Source: Notospermus geniculatus
Taxonomy: Eukaryota; Nemertea; Pilidiophora; Heteronemertea; Lineidae
Direction of reading: 5' to 3'
Length of the DNA stretch: 64,000 nt
Assembly: GCA_002633025.1 (NCBI GenBank)
Contig: NMRB01000711.1
Span: forward strand, 181,593-245,592
Both the position numbers and the translations under genes were made by a program. Below are positions 37,221 through 48,300 of the stretch, in pieces (position 1 is the stretch's first letter; each line of letters begins with the position of its first letter). The notes beneath the pieces are model-generated. The model saw nothing but the letters and a program-made list of their open reading frames with translations. It ran no database searches and was not told the origin of the DNA.

Positions 37221-37599
37221 ATAACAGTGAACACTAACTGGTTCTCCATTACAACAGCAACCAATCCTTATTACAGTGCACTGTAACTGAGATTCCTCTA
37301 TAGCATGAACTCTAAACTACACCAAAGTCATTCCTATATCAGATTTCCACAGAGAGTATTATAGTATGCTGTCATGTACATCACAGTATGTTACACAATC
37401 TATTTCTATGTCTAACACAGACTTCTTAACCATTGGCAAACACATCCTTATAAACAGCTAAAAAAGGCTATCTCATTTGTACAGATACTAGAGTAATTGA
37501 TACACAGTACATTATATACATATCCTCATATATAATGAATGACCTGTACACAAGTGTTTATTCAGTCTTCACTCTTGAGTCTTTGATAATTTGCACGCA

Positions 37600-37915
37600 T
37601 TCATCCGCAGACAGACACTGGTTTCTCATTCTGAAAGGAGAAGGGGATAGAAAACAACTAGTAGATATAACGCAATCGGGGCGACTGCAAGTATGCCCCC
37701 GCTCTGGTGTTTATGCTGTGTTAAGATGTTGATGTTCGGGTCACAACCAAAATCGATAGGGAACGTCCCCCAATACACCATGCAAATATGAGATAAATTG
37801 GGCAACCAGTTCTTGAGTTATAGTCCGGAATCTGGCGCGGCGGCGGCGCTGGACGACGGAAATCAACTAAGAACATAATGCCCCATCTCAACTTTGTTGA
37901 GCGGGGGCATAATTA
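37600..37915. repeat. Dispersed-repeat fragment
   Basis: Holds ATGCCCCCGCTCTGG and, further on, the inverse GAGCGGGGGCAT, with CCGGAATCTGGCGCGGCGGC and GGCAACCAGTTCTTGAGTTA between. I recognise this kind of text as a multi-copy repeat of marine invertebrate genomes, from memory and without a search. Confidence 0.5.
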
Positions 37916-38005
37916 TTGCTTGGACTGAAAAAGACCAACAAGACTACTCATACCAACAAATCTGCTTTCTGTTTTTACCTCCTGAATACAAGCACTCACC
38001 TGGTT

Positions 38006-41000
38006 TCACAATGCCCCAAATGGATCATGATGCTGTGTCTGCTGTGGTCGTGTAGGTTGCTGGAATAAATTAGGTTGTACCCCCATTGGTGGCTGTTGAG
38101 TTGGTTGAAACATGCCGGGCTGTTGTGGTTGCATACCCATTCCTGGTCGGGGTCCAGGCTGGAAAATCAGAGGTTTCAAAGTTTATATTCAGTGCTCACA
38201 TGATCCTTTTCAACCAATGAGAGATTTTACTGCCATTAGAGACCACCAATAGCGGCCCTTAAACGTAACAAAATTTGACGTCACACGAAGACATGTACGC
38301 CACAACGTCATCCATAATGACGTGGAGGTCATGGCTTACATCTGTGACATCAAATTCTGTGACATTCTAGGACCACAAACAGGTGGCCTCGAACAGGTTC
38401 TCCCATTGAGAGTGCAAAGTGATGACTCAACTGGGATTGAGTATCATGGCTCAACTGGGATTGAGTATCATGACTCAACTGGGGTTGAGTATCATGGCTC
38501 AACTGGGATTGAGTGTCATGACTCAACTGGGGTTGAGTATCATGACTCAACTGGGGTTGAGTATCATGACTCAACTGGGATTGAGTATCATGATTCAACT
38601 GGGGTTGAGTAGCATGACTCAACTGGGATTGAGTATCATGACTCAACTGGGAAGGTGGCTGTTGAGTTGGTTGAAACATGCCGGGCTGTTGTGGTTGCAT
38701 ACCCATTCCTGGTCGGGGTCCAGGCTGGAAAATCAGAGGTTTGAAAGTTTATAACAATGTAAATAATGTATAGGCTTGCATTTAGCACTTCCACTGAAAT
38801 AGTCTCAAAGCCCTGGCTCGTTATTACCCCAGTCTCTCCAGAAACTGTTCTGTTGAACTCAAGGAGCAGCTCATTCAGTGCTCACATGATAATGAGAGAT
38901 TTTACTGCCATTAGAGACCACCAATAGTGGTCCTTAAACGTAACAAAATTTGACGTCACACGAAGACATGTACGCCACAACGTCATCCATAATGACGGAG
39001 GTCATGGCTTACATCTGTGATGTCACATTCTGTGACATTCTAGGACTGCAATCAGGTGGCCTCGAACAGCAGTAAGGTCTCCCACTGAGAATGCCGAGTG
39101 ATGACTCAACTGGGATTGAGTATCAAATGGGCACATCTCAGTCACATGTCCGACACTCAGCCACTGCGCCACTGGGCTCCCTCCAGTTTCGAAAGAGAAA
39201 TAAGAGAACAACACTTCCACAAACACAAGCCTAAAACATTGGTTCACTTGGCTCATACACTCAGTGGCAGAGAAAGTCAAAATTCAGAACTTCATCAAGT
39301 AAATCTGTAGCCATTTTACACCAGCTTTAACCAAACAAGGCAAGGTTGGGTGAGTTTGACAGTCAGGGATTATCAAGATTGGCAGCCAACTGTAAACAAT
39401 ACAAGGTTAGAGGAGAAATAGGGTATGGAAGTTATTTACAGATAAATATTCAACTGGTGAGACAGAACTTGAGTCAATTATTACAGTGTCTGAGGAACTT
39501 TTCACATGATGTTACTTTAAGAAGCGAGAGTTGCATTCCTGTTACAGCTTCCTCAACCCACTACGGAATTAGCTCATCATGGTTAGACAACTTACTAATT
39601 AAACTACATGTTAAGCACCTGTTATAGCCTTCAGTACTGTTACTCCTGAACTCCAAAACGTACTTACAGGTAACCAATAAGACTGGGTATAATTATAATT
39701 CATATTCATGGACGACACCATAGGGGGCTGGTAGTAACCCCCTACCATAGTGGACTGCATAGTTCCAACACCACTCATAGTAGGTTGGATATAGCCATTA
39801 CCTACACCACTCATATTGGGATAGGACTGGATCCCAGTTTGCTGAAAGATTTGACAACTTCTCATGAATTCCTTGATTTTGATAACTTGATTGAAACTGA
39901 CGGCTAACCAAGGAATGCTGTAAACAGGTTTTGATGCGATATGGAAAAATTTGTTGGCACAGGCATCACCAAAATGCACCTCTAGGCCAATGTATCAGAA
40001 AGGATACTCACCAGCAAAAAATTTATTTTCAAATACTGAGTTGAGTGCTTGAGCTCTAAATTTGGTTCATTTCTACATATTCTAAGTGACGTAAAGCTGA
40101 AGTTCGACTTTCTCTTTGTTGAAAGCATTGAGAAAAGTCAGACTTAAGTGTGGCTGAAGTCCGACCCAAGCTATGGCCCTAACTCTTTAGACTACCAATA
40201 CATTTGGGTAATTTGCAGGTAATGTACGAGGTATATTAACTGGAGCCCTGAAGAATCCTCTATTACACAGGAGTAACAGGCCCGACAGGGAATCAAACCC
40301 AGGATCTGAGGTGACAGGAGCTATGTTTCCACTGCACCACTCTGACAACGATGCGAAAACTAATCGTAGAAAATCTGATCCATCACGCCACTTTCACGTC
40401 TCAGAAATGTGTCAGCAGGCTGTGTCTAACACCGACATTACTCGGCCAATATTTTGGCAGTGAAAATCACGGATGAAACCTACCATTCCTGGTTGTGACC
40501 ACGATGAAAATGTTGCAGATGGCATCGGTGTCTGCCAGTTTGCACCACCAGTTTTTTGGCCTTTATTGGCAGAGGGACTCCACTGGTGTTCAGTTCTGGA
40601 ATGACAAATTTGGTCACAGTGAAGATTGGGATTGCGCTGAGATTCCTAGATTTGGCTACCAAGTTTACAGAACCATGACCAAGTATAAGTGGGATTGTGG
40701 GCATTTCTGTTCTAAATCACAGCTGTTTTAATCATGTTAATAGGCTGAAGAAAATGAACTCAAGTAATGATGAAAAGTTTGGTTCTGGAACCTTAAATTC
40801 TACATAGAAACTTACTTTTTCAGATGCTGTCCCATGCCTGGCCCATTGATATTTAAATTACCAGCAATGTTGGCCAAGCTGCTGTCTAAATCTTCCTTGA
40901 TGAGTTTTGACCCCTGCTGTTGGTGGAGTTGCCGGGCAGCTGGCTGCATAACGTCTCCAAAACCATCGTAACCTGCCAGAAATTAATGAGCAATTAGAAA

Positions 41001-44000
41001 GAATATCCTAATTATCAAAAGAGCTGTTATGATCTTTGCATACGTGAAGGCTCCAGGGTTTCATGACTATTTGATCCTGTATACACGTACATGCAAATCT
41101 ATCCATAACACAACATTAGTATCATCTTGGATTGAACACTACAGTTCATTCCAAATCCCAGTGGCGCGAGGTTTTCAGCCGATATCTCCGCAACGGCTGG
41201 GTCAATTTCAGCATACCATACATCAATTAACTTGTCTTTTTTGCCGGTATCTTTCTGCTATCTTCATTTTTCGCGTAAGGCCTGCATAACGGATCCCTTT
41301 CTCAAAACCCATTTCATTTCGCTATGCTGTTCAGTGCAGTTTACACGTGTGCGATGCATTGCGTCATTTCAAAATGGCCGCCATTTCGGCCGTAAACACG
41401 AACTGTGATTTGTGAAAGAACTTTTTTCTGTCACGTTTTTCGGGAAAATGACAGTGATGATGGCTGTACCGCCAAGAAAGACAAGTCGATTGACGTATAT
41501 TTCATCAAAATCGGCCCAGCCGTTGCGGAGCTATCGTTGATAAACCTCGTGCCAATCGGAACTGGAATGGAGAGTAGGTAGGTCTATTCTACTGACCAAG
41601 CCCTCTTGCTTGAACTAATCAGTTACCGGTTCCTGTAAGAGGAGTGGGAGGTGACCAACAATACCACTGAACTCCCGGTCACAGGTTATTGTTTCAATAG
41701 GAGCTGTCAATCTGTTTACCAATAGGTGTCACTACGACCCAATTCAATGCCTAGCAGATCCATTCATGCTTGATTGAGCACCAATCAAGAGAATTTTTTT
41801 TTGTTTTGGTCCACAAGAACTTTGCTGCCATCTTTTGGCAATAAGCACAGCCAACAACTCCTATTTTTTCCCTCAAAACTACTATTGACTACCTTTTTTA
41901 CCTTCAAATTAACGGTGGAACATAACAATAACTTTGGTAACAGCTATTTCTGGGCATTTCAGAAACAAAATCCTTAGAACAGGCACCAATCAAAGGTTTG
42001 CAACTGCTCAGGAAATATTTCTTAAATGCCCAGCCAAACTTTCTGCAAATTTTCTTTGGCTAACGTCTGATTGAATCACAAGACTTTGGAATACAATACA
42101 ACAGAATGAATATCTGCTGTTTTATCGTGACTACACAGTGGTAGTAATGCACAAAAGGGATGGGGAGAAACATAAAACTTCCACAACATCAAACTTTAAG
42201 TCGCTTGACTTATCAAATTGTTGAGATGTATCAAATACAGATCAACTCACAGCACAACATCTCCATAATACCCCACAGACACTCGAAATTAAACTGAAGA
42301 GGAAAACCTGTTTGACTAAAAGACCAGAAACCACAATCTAATTGAATGACAAGACTGAAGTGGGATTGCACCATTCAGTAACGAGGTGTAGCACCTTTCT
42401 GACTCCAACTCTGACTTCAACTACGAGAATGAATTGCAGTCCGCTGTTGACATCCTTGATAGAAACGATTTGATAGATGTTTCCACTTCGTCAAACACCA
42501 TAAATTGAAGGCAGAAAAATTTGGCCTTATAAATCGGAAGTGCGGATAAATAATAAATATTGAAGTCGTAATCCTAGTCGTTACGACTTGAAACATGACT
42601 ACAATATTTGTGATTTATGTGCACTTCCGATTACGAGTCAAAATTATTCTGCCGCAAAGTTATGGCATTTTACGATTTGCAAACGTCTATCAAATCGTTT
42701 TTATCAAGGTTGTCTACAGCGGACTGCAATTCATTCTGGTAGTTGAAGCCAAAGTCGGAGTCGCAGAGGTGCTAAACCTCGCTATTGTCATAATTTGCAC
42801 TAGACAAAATATGAGAACCGTTACCACATCGTAAGCAAAATTCAAAGTATGTATAAAGTCGTATAGGAAAATATTTTGTGGGATTTCGTCATTGGATGGC
42901 AATGAATATTCTTGACAGTGCCAATTTATTGTATTCGATGGATTCACACACTGAGGCAACACCCTCACAGTACAGGCTTCCTTCAGCACTGTGTTGCATC
43001 AAAAGTGCTTGAAAATTGTGTCTAACATTAGTGATATAATGTAGGGTGGACCAAAAATGCAGAGGCATAGTTCCACGTTATTTTTGGGCAACCCTGTATA
43101 TGATGTCATTGTTCGTAAAAACCAGAACTTCCTGATGACTTTTACACCTCTGATGATGAAATCCCAATTGTATTTCTAACATTGTCAACCTGAAAGTTTT
43201 GTGTGTCAAAACATCTGCAACATTTATTGAAAGTCAGAAGAATATTAAAACCTAGACTAATGCCAGAGTTCAAGATACGACAATACGCTATGACTGTACC
43301 ACCTCCAATGAGATAACACAACTACCTGTGTCCTTGTTTCCAGGGGAGACACTGCTTGCTCGAACTGAAAGAGGAGTGAAATTAGAGGCCTGGGACGATA
43401 CTGGACATGACTGGACAAGGGACACGTCCATTCACAATTCAAACGACACACAGCACAGAATATGTTACCGGTACCTGTTTGGGGCGGTATTCAACAGAAT
43501 AGGCCTGAAATGGTCAATCTACCTAAAGATGATTTAAAATAAAATCTCTCATGTTTCGGATTTTTACGCAACTGCTACAAACAATGATTTGACAAAAGCC
43601 TGCATTGTTTAAGCCAATTATGATGATTCCAAACCAGTCTATTTGGGGTCCCTCCCCCATAAATTATGTTGGCATAAAAAGATGCCTTCTGTTTCAACAC
43701 AGCACCACAACACAGAACAAACTCTACTCTCTCCCTACAAACCAAATGTGCCTATCAAATTCCTAATAGAATTTAGAGCAGATAGACAGACACAAACCGT
43801 CATCTCATGCATTTGAATGGAAGAAGACGTGGTGAATAAGAACTAGAAACTGCATGAGACTTCGCAACACAAAGACTTGGGAGGTCATTTCTTGTCACTA
43901 CACATCACATTCACTGCAATCCTACTGACACTCTTTCTACAAATAAGTACCGGTAATTCCTTCCGATCTTTTACTACAAACTGACCTAACAACCCAAAAT

Positions 44001-45347
44001 CCAACCAAAATACACAAGAAACTGTACGCTAAACAAGGAACTCGTCATTGGAATAGACCGACGCACCTGGGGCTGGGGAGAGTATAGGAGAGGGGGCAAG
44101 ATCACCAATGCCACCGAGATCTGCCACACCTACAAGAAAATCATGTTGTTTAAAATGTAACCTTTAACTACACACTTGCGATGAATACACAGACTACCTA
44201 CACATCAAAACACCAGTGTCGATATTCTACCTATAATTCAAAAGTCTAACTGAGGAACAAGCGCAACTTGACTAAAATGGAAATACAGGTAAATATTAAG
44301 AAAGTCTGCTTAAATAATGCCACCGATCTTGTAAATAATTAGAAATAAACAGCCTAACCAACTAATAAGTATCCACAGAAGCAGCCAAAGCTCAGGCCAC
44401 AAAAGTGGGTCTCAAGCACAATTTTCAGGGACTACAGGCATCTTTACACTGAACGAGGAATTGATGTACAAGAAGCACAGTAGGCACCAGGAGCAGGGGT
44501 AAGGGAACAGTGCTTTTGGCCTCAAATCAGGGAGAAAAATATCGACTCCAACAGAGGCCTGTTCAGACCCAAGGGTCAGATGGAACCAGCCCTTGTTCAA
44601 ATATAAATGCTAACTGAAAACAAAGTGAAGGTCATCATACAGATATTCTGAGCACCTGCAGGACAAGACCTACAAAAACAAGCCTGACTAAAATACTACG
44701 ATTTTTCAATAACTGCAACAAAACACATCTATACCAAGACAACAACTCTTGTAAGGTGCTTCAGGTTTTTGCCTCACATGAAACTTTTAATTAACACCTN
44801 ATTGAACAGTGAAGCACCTTATCCAAAGACACCAAGGAGTATTTGGAAATCAACTAACCTCCTGGTACAGGAGAGGGGGCAGGGGAGGTACTCTCCAGCC
44901 CAGCTAGACCAGGAGAAGTCGACAGGCCCTCCAAACCCGACAGTGCACTTTCCTGTCCAAAACTCTGATCAAAACCCAACCCGGTATCTTGGCCGATGCC
45001 CATGCTCTGATCAAATCCAGGTATCCCGGTATCCTTGCTACCCAAGCCAGTAAGACTCTGATCAAATCCAAGACCGGTATCTGCGCCCAAACCACCCATA
45101 ATCGGGCCCTGATCATAACCTAAATCAAGCCCAGCGCTAATGGCAGGGGAACCGGTCGGTTCAAAAACGCTCTGATCAAACGCAGGCGCCGGGGAGATTC
45201 TCCCGGTCAGGCCCGGGGCTGGGGAGATAGATCCACTGCCACCCATACAAGGTGAGATACTTCGGCCTCCAGTCTTGGCTGGAGACGCGGTAGGTTTATC
45301 CAGGCCCATACTAGAGAACGTTTCCATTGCTAGGTCACCAAGAGGAT
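38006..45347 (-). CDS. PICALM: PICALM/AP180-type clathrin assembly protein, C-terminal half (5' end not in view)
   Basis: Minus-strand exons in transcript order: 44859-45347, 44067-44129, 40816-40972, 40484-40595, 39668-39841, 38006-38158. All join by GT-AG in frame. The identifying segment is in exon 40816-40972: a GSKLIKEDLDSSLANIAGNL block, followed in the next exon by QWSPSANKGQKTGGANWQ; both match the conserved tail of PICALM (clathrin- and PIP2-binding adaptor of endocytosis). The first exon is rich in SISPAPG-type segments and has repeats around GFDQS. The end is Pro/Gln-rich and finishes HDPFGAL, with a DPF motif of the AP-2 appendage-binding type. The membrane-binding ANTH domain lies upstream and was not found to the right. 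A duplicate of the last exon exists at 38350-38724. The first exon begins with a split codon, so more exons precede it. Confidence 0.85.
38350..38724 (-). CDS. PICALM: Duplicated alternative terminal exon of the PICALM-type gene, with 8-residue repeat tail
   Basis: This copy has the same acceptor (TTTCCAG) and the same first 25 codons (PGPRPGMGMQPQQPGMFQPT, then QQPP) as the exon at 38006-38158. It then runs into about nine copies of a 24-bp repeat encoding SQLSHDTQ or PQLSHDTQ, and ends LECHRI and TGA at 38350. It would be the first acceptor met after the exon at 39668-39841 and would give a 124-residue terminus instead of 50. Whether it is spliced is unknown; it could be a non-functional duplicate. 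Confidence 0.5.
   Translation of the reverse strand, partial: PGPRPGMGMQPQQPGMFQPTQQPPSQLSHDTQSQLSHATQPQLNHDTQSQLSHDTQPQLSHDTQPQLSHDTQSQLSHDTQPQLSHDTQSQLSHDTQSQLSHHFALSMGEPVRGHLFVVLECHRI
38420..38650. repeat. 24-bp coding minisatellite, about 9.5 units
   Basis: Unit ACTCAACTGGGRTTGAGTATCATG, with G/A variation at one position and a few other changes. CTCAA and TTGAG inside each unit are complementary, so each unit can form a small hairpin, which could favour expansion. The period is a multiple of three, and minus-strand translation gives SQLSHDTQ repeats with no stop. Confidence 0.92.
40265..40356 (-). repeat. tRNA-derived SINE-like fragment in a PICALM intron
   Basis: On the minus strand, GTCAGAGTGGTGCAGTGGAA resembles an A-box region and GGGTTTGATTCCC is a B box about 50 bp further on. 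The acceptor stem does not pair, so it is not a tRNA gene. Confidence 0.5.
41162..41553. repeat. Foldback element, about 390 bp
   Basis: Left end GGCGCGAGGTTTTCAGCCGA and CCGCAACGGCTGGGTC; right end GGCCCAGCCGTTGCGGAG and AAACCTCGTGCC. The arms are imperfect inverted repeats of about 50 bp, with a diverged interior. Confidence 0.7.
42382..42781. repeat. Foldback element, about 400 bp, arms of about 190 bp
   Basis: Left CGAGGTGTAGCACC and TTGCAGTCCGCTGTTGACA; right TGTCTACAGCGGACTGCAA and GGTGCTAAACCTCG. Pairing runs almost to the centre (AGTCGTAATCC / GTTACGACT near 42575-42590), with scattered mismatches. Confidence 0.8.
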
Positions 45348-48300
45348 CTGCCGATGAAAGCCAAGCAGCATGGGAGAGAAAGGAAAAGTGTGAGGAAAAG
45401 AAATAAAGGTGATAGTGAATCGACAAATCCTAAGTTGATGAAATAATTCTTGAGTTGGCCAAACTTATTGTAGACACACCAATTGGCGATGCCATGGCCA
45501 AATTCCAGCATCTGTGACCTTGAGAACCTGGCAACCAGCATAAGGAATGTTTCTTCCTTCAGTTTTATTGGGCACGGTGTATCTTTTTACGGATTTGTCA
45601 ATTCATCAGTGAAGATGGATATTTAATGGAAAATTTCTGTTGATTCTGAATTATTTTGAATGCATTATACATGTATTCAACAGGTCACAGGTCAACTCAG
45701 CACCAAAAATCAACCATTTTACTGGATTTTACTATGTCTCACATCTATATTAGATTTTTTTCTGAAAATAATTTTTTACTATCATTACATAAACTGAATG
45801 ACTACAAACAGTCTCCAATGAACAAATGCAAAAAATTTCATAAATATCAGAATTATTCATAAGAAAAAGTGTAATAACATTTTTGGCGACAATAGTTAAC
45901 ATTTACATGTGACATGATATACCAACCAATTCCATTCAAACAATACAACTTTTTGCACCCAACCACAGATTTGGCAAGACTTGACAACTTGACGCATGTC
46001 ACAGGTTTAGCACTGTGGCTAACAAGCACTGGGGGTGTTTTGACAACAACTGAACTCCATAGATCATGTTGAGTGAGAGTCAGAGCTCACATCCAAAGAC
46101 AGACACAGTAAATCTTGTTCATCCAATTCCATCACTACTGTAAGTCACAATGTCAAACAGGTTTTTTTCAGGGAAGAGCATGGACAGTTCATTGTTGGGA
46201 TAGAGGGATTCAGAACTTGGTTGTGTTGAAAGTCTTGAAAGAAACCTTCATTTCAGCAGGAAGCTGTTTTGTATACATTTCTGTACTCGTGATGTATATG
46301 TGAAAGTTTTTATGAGCTAGAGAGCTACAGATAGCGCCAGCACTGCATGTCAACATGCATTATTGCATGTGCATGTCTCTACCTAAACTTGATGAAATAC
46401 AGTTTTTTTTTGTATTTTTATTTAGGGTAAAACTTGATCATAAGTGGAATTATGGAAGAGGGAAGAATGTACAATATGGAAGGCAAACCAGAGTTCATTT
46501 CTCGTCACATGCCAGTGCAGCATTGAAGGAAATCAGCAGCAAGCATCAAACAGGCCAGGATGTTGGTTCAGCAAGTGCTGCAAGAGTACTGGCTGCTTGC
46601 TTGTAACATACTGCAAAGAACTGGATGCAGGCTTGCAACATGCCCTTCAAAGCACTCGATGCTAACTTGCAGCAAATCGCCATGATTGGTGGAAACATGC
46701 TCTGGTGTGTCTTCCAAGAAGAGGATAACCACAAAGGTATGCAACAGTGCTGGCTGTACGACGTCCACTGTTACTGAGGTCAAAATATACTGACAGACAA
46801 CACCACAACCGATATAAACTACAATGGTGTAGCTTTGTATTTTAACGGTTTTAATAGTAATGGTTTCCTCATGTTAATGGCCAAATGTAAAAAATAGTGC
46901 CAATGGCACTGTGCCCGCTTGGCTTGAAGCACAGTGGTGTGGGAATCATCAGCAACCCCATAAAAGCCATTTAGGTACAAACATGTGAAATTGCCATATT
47001 ATTAATCTCTTGACCTCTGTGACCTTGAAAAGTAGGTCAAATTAAAAATTCGGGTACTATATCTTATGTATCCTTATTAGATATACCCATGAAAAAAATT
47101 GGACAAAAATCAATCTCTTGGTTATGGAGAAATAGCACTTTCAGTGATTTTGGTTTTGGCCCCCTAGTGGCAAAGTCAAGAATCAGATTTCACCGAAAGT
47201 TTGTCTGTAAGTTGCTATAACCTAGAGGTACATGTGTACAAACTTTCAACATAATAGTTCAAACCATTATCAAAATATAGCCCTTTGAAATTTTTCACAA
47301 AACGCCCCCTGGAAGCCAAAATAGGAATCCAATCGTGCTCAAAATCGAACTCGACCTAGATCTTAGGCCCATATATAGACCCACTGAAGACCAAAAAGAT
47401 TCGTCAAAAAATAAAGGCGCTAGAGCGCTAACAAACCAAAAGTTTACGGACGAAGCGCCGTACCGCCGTACGGACTAACGCACGACAGACCACCACTAAA
47501 TGACCCCAACCACAGCTTAAGCCCTGCTGGGCCTTGCGGCCAAGCGGGCTAAAAACCCCAAGTCCAGGCAGATTCATGGAATATGAAATTTTTGAACCAT
47601 GGCACTAGTATTTCAATACTTTTATTCCAATAATCCTGACTTTGAAAGTGTAAGGCCAATTCTGATTCCCTGAGGCTGGAAAGGAGAAATTCATATAATT
47701 CTGTGCCTAAATCACTACCTAACACTGAGCAATCATAAAGAAGAGAAGAACGAGGCCTAAACCCAAACTGAACTTGACACTTATGTCACCCAAGATTGCA
47801 AATGATTTGAAACTTCTTTCAACATTGTGTGACCCCACTTGCGATATCCATTTTTGGACAGCATTTTCAGTATAATGGAACAACGCATTGAAGTTTCATA
47901 CCATTTCTATCCTACTTTTTCCAACTCAAATCAAGAATATCCTAGACCTAGGCAATCAAACGGACTTAAAGAGAATGTAATCACTAAATTTCTAACACAG
48001 ACTAAAGGAACCATCTTGAAGGACTACAACCACAATCTAAGATTTCGATATTGATGCCAAAGAAAATACCTAATGTGAAGATTCTATGGATTTCTGGACC
48101 TTACACACAAACTCTTCATAACTTCACGCCACATTTAACTATCGTCCATTTGCAGGCAACTTCTTTTTCACTCCCTGCCCAACAAGAGATCTGTGCACTG
48201 ATGAAGTTATGGAGCGGAGGCTTTGTGAAAAAGGTCCCTGGTTCATAAAATGTGCCAAAAAATTCCAAACAACAAGATATTATTTAGAAGAGTAGGCATG

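Larger units (their letters stand above)
33820..38005. other. Possible long 3' UTR or intergenic region of the PICALM-type gene
   Basis: No protein-coding frame recognised. It includes an ACAC microsatellite at 34140-34152, a 75-bp tandem duplication at about 36611-36752 (AGGGATAACAGTGGATCTAA), a 47-bp minisatellite at 37031-37220, and a dispersed-repeat fragment at about 37600-37915 (GAGCGGGGGCAT and TCCGGAATCTGGCGCGGCGG). Because the minus-strand gene ends at 38006, part of this stretch may be its 3' UTR. Confidence 0.35.
38085..39125. repeat. Tandem segmental duplication covering the PICALM terminal exon
   Basis: Two copies in direct orientation: about 38085-38650 and about 38652-39125. 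Shared blocks are GGTGGCTGTTGAGTTGGTTG to GGAAAATCAGAGGTTT, and later GAGAGATTTTACTGCCATTA through GTGGCCTCGAACAG. The left copy carries the expanded 24-bp repeat. The right copy has a single repeat and about 140 bp more in the middle. The high identity suggests a recent event. Confidence 0.9.
40973..44066. other. Intron of the PICALM-type gene with two foldback elements
   Basis: No additional exon was recognised that would keep frame with its neighbours. It contains foldbacks at 41162-41553 and 42382-42781. Near 43045-43105 the words AGGGTGGACCAAAAA and TTTTTGGGCAACCCTG form a small inverted repeat. Confidence 0.5.

Noticed and set aside
38419-38754. Plus-strand frame with repeated MTQLGLSI
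   Set aside because: It is the antisense reading of the 24-bp repeat and of the PICALM terminal exon; the minus strand has the splice acceptor and the conserved exon start.
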